Shown piece by piece: positions 35,545 to 44,400 of a DNA stretch of 64,000 bases. Origin of the DNA: Flavobacterium soli DSM 19725 (lineage in GTDB: Bacteria > Bacteroidota > Bacteroidia > Flavobacteriales > Flavobacteriaceae); contig NZ_AUGO01000003.1 in the NCBI RefSeq assembly GCF_000422705.1, forward strand, positions 372,001 through 436,000, given 5' to 3'. The translations under genes were made by a program, and so were the position numbers. The first letter of the stretch is position 1. Each line of letters opens with the position of its first letter. The notes beneath the pieces were generated by a model, which did no database searches, had not been told where the DNA came from, and was given only the letters and a program-made list of their open reading frames with translations.

Positions 35545-37251
35545 TTATTCAATGTTTTCTAATTTTTCAATGTAATAATTAGGAGAAAGGCCTGTTTGCT
35601 TTTTAAAAACACGAACAAAAGTATTGGCATCTTTATAACCCACTTCTTCGGCAATAGCTTGCAAGGTATATTTACGAAAATAAGGTACCCGAACTAGCTT
35701 TTGAAGCACATATTGAATTCGCAATTCTTGTGTATAGTCTGAAAAGGGTTTTTGCATTACGTGATTGAAGTATTGTGACAAATAAGCGGTATTGGTATGC
35801 AATTTTTTAGCCACAAAAGCCAACTTGAAATTTGGATCTAAAAATGTTTCTTTCTGCTCTAACTTTTTTAAACCTATTGCTATTTTATCAATAAGCTCTT
35901 CGTCAATTATTTGTTTTGGTTGTGCTTCCGTTTGATTGCTCTTTGTAGTATTGACCTCCAAAACTTGTGATTTTTTTAGATTTTGAATAATTTTTAAAAA
36001 TCGATAATGCTTTTCTTTCTGAAGTTTATAATAATAATAAAAACTGAAAACGACAAAACCTAAAACTATTAAAATACTAAAAAGAGAAATCTTAAAATAA
36101 TTTTTAGATTCGATAACTTTATTTGATTCTTTTTTTATGATTTCTAAATCATAATTGTGGAGAAAGTTTAACGATTTGCTTTTTATTCCTTCTATTGATT
36201 GAATTAGTTCTAAACTTTTTTGGGCATAGAGATAAGCCTTTTTATGGTCATTTTTTTCACGGTAACATTGTGTCATAATGTTATATGCCATTACTAGATT
36301 TTCTTTTGAAACTTTAGTTATTTGATAACTTTCAACGTACTTCTTACAATAAAAAAGTGCCGAATCAACTTGCTTTAGATGATGAAAACAATCGGCCATT
36401 CCTAAATCAAACAACTGTTTGGTCCTTATATTATCATGGATAACAGGAAACAGCTTTCTATTTCTATATAAAGACAAAGACTTTTCGTAATTTCCTGCTA
36501 AAGCTGCACTTTTTGCTTCTCGCATACTTAATAATGCTTTGGTATACTCAGGTTGAAAATTATCTTCTAGCATCATTTTTGCAGCAACATTAAAGTAATA
36601 ATTTGCAGAATCAAGAAGTGTGGCTTTTCTTAAATGGATATAATATTTTTGATAAGCTTCACCAATAATGTTGTATCGATCGGCAAATAATTTTCTGTTC
36701 ATTACTTTTTTTTCTCCAACTCCCAACTTTAAATGATGGGAAGTCTTTAATTCTTTCTTTAACAAAGCAATGCCATTTACATAATCGCCCATAGCAACCT
36801 TTATTGAACCATATTGTTCGTTAAAATGATTGTTAGGTAAATTCACTTGATATTTATCAAGATAAAATAATGCCATGTCATACTCTCCTAAATTTTTATG
36901 GATATAGAAAATTTTGTTAACACACATGCCGATCAAATCTTGATACACTTTGCTTGACTTATCAATCTCGCTTTTTTCTATGCCTTCTATAAGAATAATA
37001 AGAAGCTTCTTTGAGTGAGTAAACTCTGATTGGTTATAAAAATAATTGGCTATGTAATATTTACCATAAAAACGAAACAACTCGTTTTTACAATTACTAA
37101 TTTCCAAAGCTTCGTCATAAGCTTTTTTAGGATTTGAAACAAGATGTTCCTGAATACTTCGAATTCTACTAATTTGTGATTCACTCAATTCTTGAGCAAA
37201 AATCAAGTTAGTAGATAATAGCAATATGATAGAAAAAATAAATTTATGCAT
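35545..37251 (-). CDS. Membrane-anchored AraC-type regulator with periplasmic TPR domain
   Basis: A 568-aa one-component regulator. The N-terminal signal/anchor (IFSIILLLSTNLIFAQ) is followed by about 340 residues of TPR-like helices (FLHNYDLEIIKKESN at the end) and a membrane helix at about 385-404 (SLFSILIVLGFVVFSFYYYY). The cytoplasmic C-terminus carries an AraC helix-turn-helix pair: LAFVAKKLHTNTAYLSQYFN, then LQAIAEEVGYKDANTFVRVF and KKQTGLSPNYY. There is no kinase or receiver. The plan suggests that a periplasmic signal is passed directly to DNA binding. It lies next to the T9SS cargo genes on the same strand, 152 bp upstream of the YWTD gene, so it may control them; this is inference. 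Confidence 0.87.
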   Translation of the reverse strand: MHKFIFSIILLLSTNLIFAQELSESQISRIRSIQEHLVSNPKKAYDEALEISNCKNELFRFYGKYYIANYFYNQSEFTHSKKLLIILIEGIEKSEIDKSSKVYQDLIGMCVNKIFYIHKNLGEYDMALFYLDKYQVNLPNNHFNEQYGSIKVAMGDYVNGIALLKKELKTSHHLKLGVGEKKVMNRKLFADRYNIIGEAYQKYYIHLRKATLLDSANYYFNVAAKMMLEDNFQPEYTKALLSMREAKSAALAGNYEKSLSLYRNRKLFPVIHDNIRTKQLFDLGMADCFHHLKQVDSALFYCKKYVESYQITKVSKENLVMAYNIMTQCYREKNDHKKAYLYAQKSLELIQSIEGIKSKSLNFLHNYDLEIIKKESNKVIESKNYFKISLFSILIVLGFVVFSFYYYYKLQKEKHYRFLKIIQNLKKSQVLEVNTTKSNQTEAQPKQIIDEELIDKIAIGLKKLEQKETFLDPNFKLAFVAKKLHTNTAYLSQYFNHVMQKPFSDYTQELRIQYVLQKLVRVPYFRKYTLQAIAEEVGYKDANTFVRVFKKQTGLSPNYYIEKLENIE

Positions 37252-37400
37252 CTTGAAAAATTGGTAAATAAACCTGAAGATTACAGTGTGCTAAATTAAA
37301 AATAAAACCATGCTATTTCGAAAATTCTTTCTAAGAATAGCTACTATCTTTTTTGCATATTTTTATATGACTAAAATTTAAACTTAAAATTATATTAAAC

Positions 37401-37435
37401 AAAAATCCCAAACTCTTTTAGAATTTGGGATTTTT
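37401..37435 (-). terminator. Intrinsic terminator after sucB
   Basis: AAAAATCCCAAA (37401-37412) and TTTGGGATTTTT (37424-37435) form a 12-bp stem. On the minus strand it is followed by T residues, 27 bp after the sucB stop. Confidence 0.85.
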
Positions 37436-37461
37436 ATATTGTGAAAATTTTTATATATTTT

Positions 37462-38703
37462 TTACAGTTCCAATGCCTTTTTAGCATCACCATTCATCAG
37501 CAATTCAACAGGATTTTCCAATCCTTCTTTTACTGCTACAAGGAAACCAACCGACTCACGACCATCAATGATTCTGTGGTCATAAGAAAGAGCCACATAC
37601 ATCATTGGATGAATTTCCACTTTACCGTTAACGGCAATCGGACGCTCGATAATGTTATGCATTCCCAAAATTCCAGATTGTGGAGGATTGATGATTGGTG
37701 TAGAAAGCATACTTCCGAAAACACCACCGTTTGTGATGGTAAAAGTTCCACCTGTCATATCATCAACCGTGATTTGCCCGTCACGAGCTTTGATAGCTAA
37801 TCTTTTGATTTCAGCTTCGATTCCACGGAACGTCAAGTTTTCAGCGTTTCTTACCACAGGAACCATTAATCCTTTTGGACCAGAAACTGCGATAGAGATA
37901 TCAGCAAAATCATAAGTGATTTTTTCGTTACCATCAATCATTGAGTTCACATCTGGGAACAATTCCAAAGCTCTTGTTACCGCTTTTGTGAAGAAAGACA
38001 TATATCCCAAACCAACACCAGCGTGTTTCGCTTTGAAAGCATCTTTATATTCATTTCGCACCAAGTTGATTGGCGTCATGTTTACTTCATTGAAAGTAGT
38101 TAACATTGCTGTTTCATTTTTAGCAGCAACCAAACGCTCTGCTACTTTTCTACGCAACATTGATAATTTTGTACGGTTTGAACCACGGTTTCCACCTGTT
38201 GGCGTTCCCATAGAAGGCACTGCATTTACAGCATCATCCTTAGTTACTCTACCGTCTTTTCCAGTTCCTTTTACTTCAGAAGCCGAAATATTTTTTTCGT
38301 CTAATATTTTTCGAGCTGCTGGAGATGGCGTTCCAGAAGCATAAGAAGTTGGTGCTGGAGCCGCTTTTGGAGCTTCTGCTTTCTTCTCTTCTACCTTTGG
38401 CGCTTCAGCCTTAGGAGCTTCTTCTTTTTTCTCTTCTTTTGCTGGAGCATCACCTGCTGGTTTAGCACCATCAGTATCGATATGACAAACAACTTGACCT
38501 ACTTTTACAGCATCACCTTCTTCCGCTTTTAGCGTAATGATTCCGCTTGCTTCAGCTGGCAATTCCAAGGTTGCTTTATCAGAATCTACTTCTGCAATAG
38601 CTTGGTCTTTTTCTACATAATCGCCATCTTTTACTAACCAAGTTGCGATTTCAACTTCTGTGATGGATTCTCCTGGTGAAGGAACTTTCATTTCTAAAAT
38701 CAT
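37462..38703 (-). CDS. sucB: 2-oxoglutarate dehydrogenase E2 (dihydrolipoyl succinyltransferase)
   Basis: Core subunit of the 2-oxoglutarate dehydrogenase complex in the TCA cycle; it moves the succinyl group from E1 to CoA. The 413-aa product has one lipoyl domain ([12 protein letters not shown], lipoyl Lys at about 43), an Ala/Pro/Glu/Lys linker, and a peripheral-subunit binding domain ([26 protein letters not shown]). The acyltransferase domain has catalytic motif [13 protein letters not shown]. Pyruvate-dehydrogenase E2 is an alternative by domain plan, but the adjacent upstream E1 is clearly of the 2-oxoglutarate type. It is cotranscribed with sucA, with an 81-bp spacer. Confidence 0.95.
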   Translation of the reverse strand: MILEMKVPSPGESITEVEIATWLVKDGDYVEKDQAIAEVDSDKATLELPAEASGIITLKAEEGDAVKVGQVVCHIDTDGAKPAGDAPAKEEKKEEAPKAEAPKVEEKKAEAPKAAPAPTSYASGTPSPAARKILDEKNISASEVKGTGKDGRVTKDDAVNAVPSMGTPTGGNRGSNRTKLSMLRRKVAERLVAAKNETAMLTTFNEVNMTPINLVRNEYKDAFKAKHAGVGLGYMSFFTKAVTRALELFPDVNSMIDGNEKITYDFADISIAVSGPKGLMVPVVRNAENLTFRGIEAEIKRLAIKARDGQITVDDMTGGTFTITNGGVFGSMLSTPIINPPQSGILGMHNIIERPIAVNGKVEIHPMMYVALSYDHRIIDGRESVGFLVAVKEGLENPVELLMNGDAKKALEL

Positions 38704-38713
38704 CTTATCTTTT

Positions 38714-38771
38714 GTTTAAGGTTTGTATTGTTTAAAGTTTAAAGTTGACATAGGAACCTTAAACCTTAAAC
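38714..38771. repeat. Inverted repeat in the sucA-sucB spacer
   Basis: GTTTAAGGTTT (38714-38724) is matched perfectly by AAACCTTAAAC (38761-38771). TTTAAAGTTTAAAG direct repeats lie between them. It could set relative expression of the two genes or be a dispersed AT-rich repeat. Confidence 0.6.
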
Positions 38772-38784
38772 CTGAAACTAATTT

Positions 38785-41562
38785 TTAATTAAATAAATTT
38801 TTATCAAAAACCATTGCGATTGCTGCTGCGTGACGTTTCTTAGAACGTGCATAACTTCCTGCTGCTGGAGCACTATAGGCTTTTAACGAAGCGACTCTTA
38901 GCTTAACCAAGTCAAAATTCATCAACATAAAGCTGTAAGCTCCCATGTTTCTTGGTTCTTCCTGAGCCCAAACATAATCATCTGCATTCGGATAAGAAGC
39001 AATGATTTCTTTTAATTGCTCGATTGGCAATGGGAACAATTGCTCGATTCTTACCAATGCTACATCTGTTCTACCGTTGGTTTCTCTTTCTGCCAATAAA
39101 TCATAATAGAATTTACCTGTACAGAAAACCAATGTCTTAACTGCTTCTTTATCAACCGTAGTGTCATCAATCGTTTCTTGGAATGTTCCTGTTGCAAATT
39201 CATCAACAGAAGAAACTACCAATGGATGACGCAATAAACTCTTTGGTGTAAACACAATCAAAGGTTTTCTAAACGTTGTTTTCATCTGTCTTCTCAACAA
39301 GTGGTAGAAGTTTGCTGGTGTTGTACAATCGGCGATATACATATTTTCGTTAGCACACATTTGCAGGTAACGCTCCATTCTTGCCGAAGAGTGCTCAGCA
39401 CCTTGGCCTTCATAACCGTGTGGCAACAACATTACCAAACCGTTTTGGTTGTTCCATTTGTCTTCTGCCGCAGAGATGTATTGGTCCAACATAATTTGGG
39501 CTCCGTTAGAGAAATCTCCAAATTGTGCTTCCCAAATCGTCAATGTTTTCGGACTTGCCAAAGCATAACCATAATCAAAACCTACTACTCCATACTCAGA
39601 AAGCAAGGAATTGAAAATATTGAATTTACCTTTTTGGTTTTTTAATTGTTGCAATAGGATTACTTCTTCTTCAGAATCTTCTACTTTTACAACAGCGTGA
39701 CGGTGCGAGAACGTTCCTCTTTCAACATCCTGACCTGAAATACGAACGTCGTAACCTTCAGTCAATAAACTTCCGTAAGCCAATAATTCAGCCATAGCCC
39801 AATCCAATTTATCACTTTCGAAAAACATGGTCTTTCTGTCATTGATTAACTTCTGTATCTTGCTGATGAACTTTTTATCAGACGGCAATTCGGTAATTAC
39901 TTTAGCAATTTCCGTCAAACCTTCTTTTGGGAAAGTTGTGTCTACTTTTCGTAGCATTTCCGCAGCATCTGCTTGATAGAAACCTTCCCATTCGTTTTGC
40001 ATAAATGGAGTGATAACCGTCAAGTCTTTCTTACGAGAAGCCTCAAGGTTTTCCTCAAGAATTGCTTTATATTTATCTTCTAAACCTTTTACATAAGTTG
40101 CATCAATGATACCATCTGCCAATAATTTTTCAGCATAAATATCTCTTGGATTTTTATGTTTTGCTAGAAGCTTGTATAATTTTGGTTGGGTGAAACGAGG
40201 CTCATCACCTTCGTTATGACCATATTTTCTGTATCCTAATAAATCGATGAAAACGTCGCTTCCGAATTGCATTCTGTAATCCAAAGCAAAAAGCATTGCG
40301 TGAACAACGGCTTCTGTATCATCAGCGTTTACGTGTAAAACAGGTGATAAAGTTACTTTTGCGATATCAGTACAATATGTAGAAGAACGAGCATCAAGAT
40401 AGTTTGTCGTAAATCCAACTTGGTTGTTGATTACAATGTGGATGGTACCACCTGTCTTGTAACCGTCCAATTGTGCCATCTGAACAATTTCATACACAAT
40501 ACCTTGTCCGGCAACAGCTGCATCTCCGTGAAGTGCAATTGGCAATACTTTTGAGGCATCTTCCGGAAAATAACGGTCTTGTTTTGCACGTGTGATTCCT
40601 TCAATTACAGCTCCAACCGTCTCCAAGTGAGAAGGGTTTGGTGCTAAATTGATGTTAATACTTTTTCCAGTTTTTGTTTTTCTGTCAGATGTCAATCCCA
40701 AGTGGTACTTCACGTCACCATCAAAAAGGGCGTCATCATCATAATCTTTTCCATCAAATTCAGAGAAGATGTCTTGGGTGTTTTTTCCGAAGATATTGGC
40801 CAAAACGTTCAAACGACCACGGTGTGCCATTCCCATTACAAATTGCTCCACTCCTTTTTCGGCAGCGGCATCAATCAAGGCATCAAGACCTGGAATTAAA
40901 GATTCTCCACCTTCAAGTGAGAAACGTTTTTGACCCACATATTTGGTATGCAAGAAGTTTTCGAAAGAAACGGCCTCGTTTAATTTTCCAAGGATGTTCT
41001 TTTTTTCTTCAGCAGAAAACTTTGGAATGTTATCGTTGTACCCGATTTTGTCCTGAATCCATTGGATTACTTCAGGCTTACGGATGTACATATATTCAAC
41101 ACCAATAGACTGACAGTAAATCTTATCCAGATGGCCTAAAATTTCCTGTAACGTACAAGGTGCAATTTTTATAGCTTTTGCGGCATCAAAAACCACATTC
41201 AAATCGGCTTTTGAAAGTCCGAAATTTTCCAAATCCAGATTTGGGCTGTATATTCTTCTATCACGAACCGGATTTGTTCTCGTAAACAAATGCCCTCGTG
41301 TTCTATAAGCATCGATCAATTTTAAAACATTAAACTCTTTTTGAAGTTTATCCGAAACTACAGAACAGTCTTGACCTTCAGCGACAGCCGTCGCCATTTG
41401 CACTGCGGGACTTTCATCGTTATAGGTTGCTGTACCAAAATCGAATCCTTGGAAGAAACTTCTCCAGCTTGGCTCAATGCTGTCAGGATTTACTAGGTAT
41501 TGGTCGTATAATTCGGCAAAAAACTCTGTGTGAGCTGCGTTTAAAAAGGAAAACCTATCCAT
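38785..41562 (-). CDS. sucA: 2-oxoglutarate dehydrogenase E1 component
   Basis: Thiamine-diphosphate enzyme that decarboxylates 2-oxoglutarate and passes succinyl to the lipoyl arm of E2. The 925-aa product has the N-terminal segment SFLNAAHTEFFAELYDQYL, a DSIEPSWRSFF motif, HRGRLNVLANIFGK, the ThDP-binding region LHGDAAVAGQGIVYE and VINNQVGFTTN, and the C-terminal transketolase part LLPHGYEGQGAEHSSARMER. All are typical of SucA. The open frame extends 28 codons upstream, but a promoter lies there, and SucA N-termini start at this MDRFSFL position. Length is normal for the family. Confidence 0.96.
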   Translation of the reverse strand: MDRFSFLNAAHTEFFAELYDQYLVNPDSIEPSWRSFFQGFDFGTATYNDESPAVQMATAVAEGQDCSVVSDKLQKEFNVLKLIDAYRTRGHLFTRTNPVRDRRIYSPNLDLENFGLSKADLNVVFDAAKAIKIAPCTLQEILGHLDKIYCQSIGVEYMYIRKPEVIQWIQDKIGYNDNIPKFSAEEKKNILGKLNEAVSFENFLHTKYVGQKRFSLEGGESLIPGLDALIDAAAEKGVEQFVMGMAHRGRLNVLANIFGKNTQDIFSEFDGKDYDDDALFDGDVKYHLGLTSDRKTKTGKSININLAPNPSHLETVGAVIEGITRAKQDRYFPEDASKVLPIALHGDAAVAGQGIVYEIVQMAQLDGYKTGGTIHIVINNQVGFTTNYLDARSSTYCTDIAKVTLSPVLHVNADDTEAVVHAMLFALDYRMQFGSDVFIDLLGYRKYGHNEGDEPRFTQPKLYKLLAKHKNPRDIYAEKLLADGIIDATYVKGLEDKYKAILEENLEASRKKDLTVITPFMQNEWEGFYQADAAEMLRKVDTTFPKEGLTEIAKVITELPSDKKFISKIQKLINDRKTMFFESDKLDWAMAELLAYGSLLTEGYDVRISGQDVERGTFSHRHAVVKVEDSEEEVILLQQLKNQKGKFNIFNSLLSEYGVVGFDYGYALASPKTLTIWEAQFGDFSNGAQIMLDQYISAAEDKWNNQNGLVMLLPHGYEGQGAEHSSARMERYLQMCANENMYIADCTTPANFYHLLRRQMKTTFRKPLIVFTPKSLLRHPLVVSSVDEFATGTFQETIDDTTVDKEAVKTLVFCTGKFYYDLLAERETNGRTDVALVRIEQLFPLPIEQLKEIIASYPNADDYVWAQEEPRNMGAYSFMLMNFDLVKLRVASLKAYSAPAAGSYARSKKRHAAAIAMVFDKNLFN

Positions 41563-41602
41563 AATATTTGTTGAATGTCCTAATTTGTTAAAAATATTTT
41601 TG

Positions 41603-41610
41603 CAAAAGTA
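41603..41610 (-). promoter_or_regulatory. -7 element of the sucA-sucB operon
   Basis: The minus strand reads TACTTTTG, matching TAnnTTTG, 40 nt upstream of the sucA ATG. Confidence 0.6.
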
Positions 41611-41677
41611 CGATAATTGGAACAATCTAGTAATTATTTTATACATTTATGACTTAAACTTATCATAAAATTGGACT

Positions 41678-42208
41678 ATGCAATTATTCATTTTCAACAA
41701 ATTGACAAAAAATGCAATTATTGTTATTTTTACCTTATTTTCTGCTTTTTCTTATGCTCAAAACAACCATTTAGATCAAGGTGATTTTTGGAGCAGAGTT
41801 CGGTATGGTGGTGGGTTGGGTTTGAGTATTGGTTCTGGCTATTCAGATATTATGGTTGCTCCAAGTGCCGTTTATGATTTTAACGAATATTTTTCGGCTG
41901 GATTGGGATTACAAGGAAGTTATGTAAAGGTTCGAAATAATTTTGAATCTTATATTTATGGAGCAAGCTTGGTAGGATTATTTAATCCTATAAATGAAAT
42001 ACAGCTATCTGCAGAATTGGAGCAAGTTCGTGTAAATGTGACGTATGAAGATGATTTTAAAGACAACTTCTGGAATACGGCTTTATTTTTAGGGGCGGGT
42101 TATCGAGCAGAAAACATAACGATTGGTGTTCGCTATAATGTTCTACACGATGAGGACAAGAATGTTTATAATGATGCGTTTATGCCGTTTGTTAGAATTT
42201 ATTTCTAA
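41678..42208 (+). CDS. Small outer-membrane beta-barrel-like protein
   Basis: A 176-aa exported protein with a signal peptide (FTLFSAFSYAQ). The mature part has alternating glycine-rich amphipathic strands (YGGGLGLSIGSGYSDIMV, YFSAGLGLQGSYVKV, FLGAGYRAENITIGVRY) and a terminal Phe (FVRIYF), the usual outer-membrane barrel signature. It would form about eight strands. It is divergent from sucA, and its stop overlaps the convergent gene at 42192 by 17 bp. The function cannot be read from the sequence. Confidence 0.8.
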   Translation: MQLFIFNKLTKNAIIVIFTLFSAFSYAQNNHLDQGDFWSRVRYGGGLGLSIGSGYSDIMVAPSAVYDFNEYFSAGLGLQGSYVKVRNNFESYIYGASLVGLFNPINEIQLSAELEQVRVNVTYEDDFKDNFWNTALFLGAGYRAENITIGVRYNVLHDEDKNVYNDAFMPFVRIYF

Positions 42209-42545
42209 ACCACACCTTCTGCCATTCCCTTTTTAAAATCAAAAAAGAAACTTGTTCAGATAATTCAACCAGATCCGAGCCGTCGAGTTTTTTAATCTGA
42301 TCTTCGGCTACATCAACGATGTAAAGCAGATTGAGATATTCGGCAAATTTATATTGAATCAATCGATAGATTTTCTCGTGCAATTGCACTTTCAATTCAT
42401 GCGGTTTTGTGCTTGATGGAAAATCGATTGCTTCATTGGCCAAATTGAAATCCTTATTGATTTGTTCGATTAATTTGAGGTACAAACTTTCGCTTTCGGC
42501 TTCGGAAAGTAATAAATCGGTAGATTTTGGTGCAATGAATGTCAT
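42192..42545 (-). CDS. Conserved small cytoplasmic protein of unknown function
   Basis: A 117-aa soluble, mostly helical, acidic protein without signal peptide or membrane segment. The sequence (LYLKLIEQINKDFNLANE, LHEKIYRLIQYKFAEYLNLL, YIVDVAEDQIKKLDGSD) looks like a small helical bundle. I recall similar proteins beside polyprenyl synthase genes in Flavobacteriaceae but know no function. It starts 15 bp after the polyprenyl synthase stop and is probably its operon partner. Confidence 0.75.
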   Translation of the reverse strand: MTFIAPKSTDLLLSEAESESLYLKLIEQINKDFNLANEAIDFPSSTKPHELKVQLHEKIYRLIQYKFAEYLNLLYIVDVAEDQIKKLDGSDLVELSEQVSFLILKREWQKVWFRNKF

Positions 42546-42560
42546 CTTAAATGATTTGGC

Positions 42561-43535
42561 TTATACTTTCCTTCCCATCAAATTTTCGCCAAACGACTTC
42601 AAAATATCTTTTTTCTCGTTGTCGATGTTTATTTTTTGTAAAGTATCAAAAGCCTTCAGGGTAAATTCCTGAATGGCTTTTTTTGTAACTTCAGAAGCTC
42701 CAGTAGCGTTGAAGATTTCTTTTACTGAATTGATTTTTTCGGTATTATCTTGAGGATGAATAGAAAAAAGATGCATCAGTTCTTCTTTTTGGGTTGCATT
42801 TGCAAACTCTTGAGCTTTCAAATACAAATAGGTTTTTTTATTTTCGATAATATCGCCACCCACTTGTTTCCCGAAGGTTTCAGGATCCCCAAAAGCATCC
42901 AGATAATCGTCCTGCAACTGAAATGCCAGACCTAGATTAAGTCCGAAATCATAAATCAAATTACAATTTTCTTCAGAAGTTTCGGCTATAATGGCACCCA
43001 TTTTCATGGCTGCAGCAACTAGAACAGCCGTTTTATATTGAATCATTTTTAAGTATTCCGGAATGGTAACATCTTCCCTATTCTCAAAATCTACATCCCA
43101 TTGCTGTCCTTCGCAAACCTCTATTGCCGTCTTGCTGAACAATTTTGCCAAATCTCTAAAAACCTTTGGCTCATATTGCTCAAAATATTGATAGGCCAAA
43201 ATCAGCATGGCATCACCCGAGAGAATTCCAGTGTTTAGATTCCATTTTTCATGAACGGTTTCCTTACCTCTTCTCAAAGGTGCATCATCCATAATATCAT
43301 CGTGAACCAAAGAAAAATTATGAAAAACCTCAACCGCCAAAGCTGCTGGAAGGGCTTTTTTATAGTCGTCACCAAAAATTTCAGCAGTCATTAAAGTTAG
43401 GATTGGGCGAATTCGCTTGCCACCTAATGCCAAAATATAATCGATTGGTTCGTAAAGATTTTTTGGCTCTTTAATGATAGTTTGTTCTTCTAAATAAGCC
43501 GAAATATATTCCTGATACTGGTAAATGGAGTGCAT
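42561..43535 (-). CDS. Polyprenyl diphosphate synthase (GGPP/FPP type)
   Basis: Isoprenoid chain-elongating enzyme of 324 aa, joining isopentenyl diphosphate to an allylic diphosphate. The substrate motif GGKRIRP is at about 34-40. The first aspartate-rich motif is VHDDIMDDAPLRRG and the second is FQLQDDYLDAFGD. The chain length of the product cannot be set from motifs alone; short-chain (FPP/GGPP) is likely from the overall form. It leads a short operon with the 117-aa gene and is divergent from tetR. Confidence 0.92.
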   Translation of the reverse strand: MHSIYQYQEYISAYLEEQTIIKEPKNLYEPIDYILALGGKRIRPILTLMTAEIFGDDYKKALPAALAVEVFHNFSLVHDDIMDDAPLRRGKETVHEKWNLNTGILSGDAMLILAYQYFEQYEPKVFRDLAKLFSKTAIEVCEGQQWDVDFENREDVTIPEYLKMIQYKTAVLVAAAMKMGAIIAETSEENCNLIYDFGLNLGLAFQLQDDYLDAFGDPETFGKQVGGDIIENKKTYLYLKAQEFANATQKEELMHLFSIHPQDNTEKINSVKEIFNATGASEVTKKAIQEFTLKAFDTLQKINIDNEKKDILKSFGENLMGRKV

Positions 43536-43643
43536 AAGGGTAATTTTTGGCTAAAATACAGTATTCAAATCGCATTACAAAACCAAAAATTTTGAAAGAT
43601 AATCACGAAACCGATTTATGTTAAAAAATAGTTAAATCAGTAT

Positions 43644-43659
43644 TTGACAAATTTGTTAA
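43644..43659. promoter_or_regulatory. TetR operator-like palindrome, upstream copy
   Basis: TTGACAAATTTGTTAA has 7-bp arms around a 2-bp centre with one mismatch. It lies 30 bp upstream of the -7 element and matches the second copy at 43684. Confidence 0.6.
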
Positions 43660-43673
43660 ACAAAAATGTTATG

Positions 43674-43681
43674 TAGTTTTG
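43674..43681 (+). promoter_or_regulatory. -7 element of the tetR-efflux operon
   Basis: TAGTTTTG matches TAnnTTTG and lies between the two palindromes, 37 nt before the tetR ATG. Confidence 0.6.
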
Positions 43682-43683
43682 CG

Positions 43684-43699
43684 TTAACAATTTTGTTAA
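43684..43699. promoter_or_regulatory. TetR operator-like palindrome, downstream copy
   Basis: TTAACAATTTTGTTAA has perfect 7-bp arms (TTAACAA/TTGTTAA) and lies 2 nt after the -7 element, over the expected transcription start. Binding here would block transcription. Confidence 0.65.
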
Positions 43700-43718
43700 A
43701 TATTATAGTTAAATAAAA

Positions 43719-44315
43719 ATGTCAACAGATAGAAAAGACGAAGCAACTGAAGTACACATTAAAAATACCGCCAAAAGATTATTCTTTGGAGAAGGTAAAT
43801 TTAACGCTACCACTCAGGAAATTGCTGATGCCGCTGGAGTAAACCGAACCCTAATCAATTATTATTTCCGTTCAAGAGATAAATTATTTGATTTGGTTTT
43901 TACAGATGCCCAAATTTATGAGCAAAAAAGAACCGAGTCGATTATTTTTTCTGAACTTCCTTTCAAGGCTAAAATCGAAGAATTTATAGACGAATCTTTT
44001 ATTATGGCCAAAGAATATCCTTATATGGAATTGTATATGGTAACCCAATTTAACCAAGGTTGCTATTTCAAGGATGAAGAAGGAATGGATCGAATGCTGA
44101 AAAAATTCTACGAAGAATTTGAAGTAGCCATGGAAGAAGGGCTCATCCGAAAAATGGAACCGATTCAATTCATTATCAACATGATTTCGTTAATCTCTTT
44201 TCCTGTAGCAATGCGACCGCTTTTTCAAAAAAGTATGCGATTGACCGATGAAGATTATGAGAGAATCCTGAACGACAGAAAGCAAATTATAATGGATACA
44301 CTTTTTTGCAAATAA
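43719..44315 (+). CDS. TetR-family repressor of the RND efflux operon
   Basis: A 198-aa regulator with an N-terminal TetR helix-turn-helix (TTQEIADAAGVNRTLINYYF, about residues 28-47) and a variable ligand-binding C-terminus. It is the first gene of a run with TolC, adaptor and RND pump genes on the same strand (85 bp gap to tolC). Two matching palindromes surround its promoter, which suggests that it represses itself and the pump. The inducing ligand is unknown. Confidence 0.92.
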   Translation: MSTDRKDEATEVHIKNTAKRLFFGEGKFNATTQEIADAAGVNRTLINYYFRSRDKLFDLVFTDAQIYEQKRTESIIFSELPFKAKIEEFIDESFIMAKEYPYMELYMVTQFNQGCYFKDEEGMDRMLKKFYEEFEVAMEEGLIRKMEPIQFIINMISLISFPVAMRPLFQKSMRLTDEDYERILNDRKQIIMDTLFCK

Positions 44316-44400
44316 AATTAGTGGTCCTGTTCCATCACCATATCAAATGAAATCACTGAACTTGAAAATCAATTGTTTAAATCTAATCTATAAATCATCA

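Noticed and set aside
37916..38344. Plus-strand frame of 142 codons
   Set aside because: Antisense to sucB; no start signal and no recognisable domain.
40674..41110. Plus-strand frame of 144 codons near 40.7-41.1 kb
   Set aside because: Antisense to sucA, a certain gene; composition rich in Cys, His and Arg as typical for shadows.
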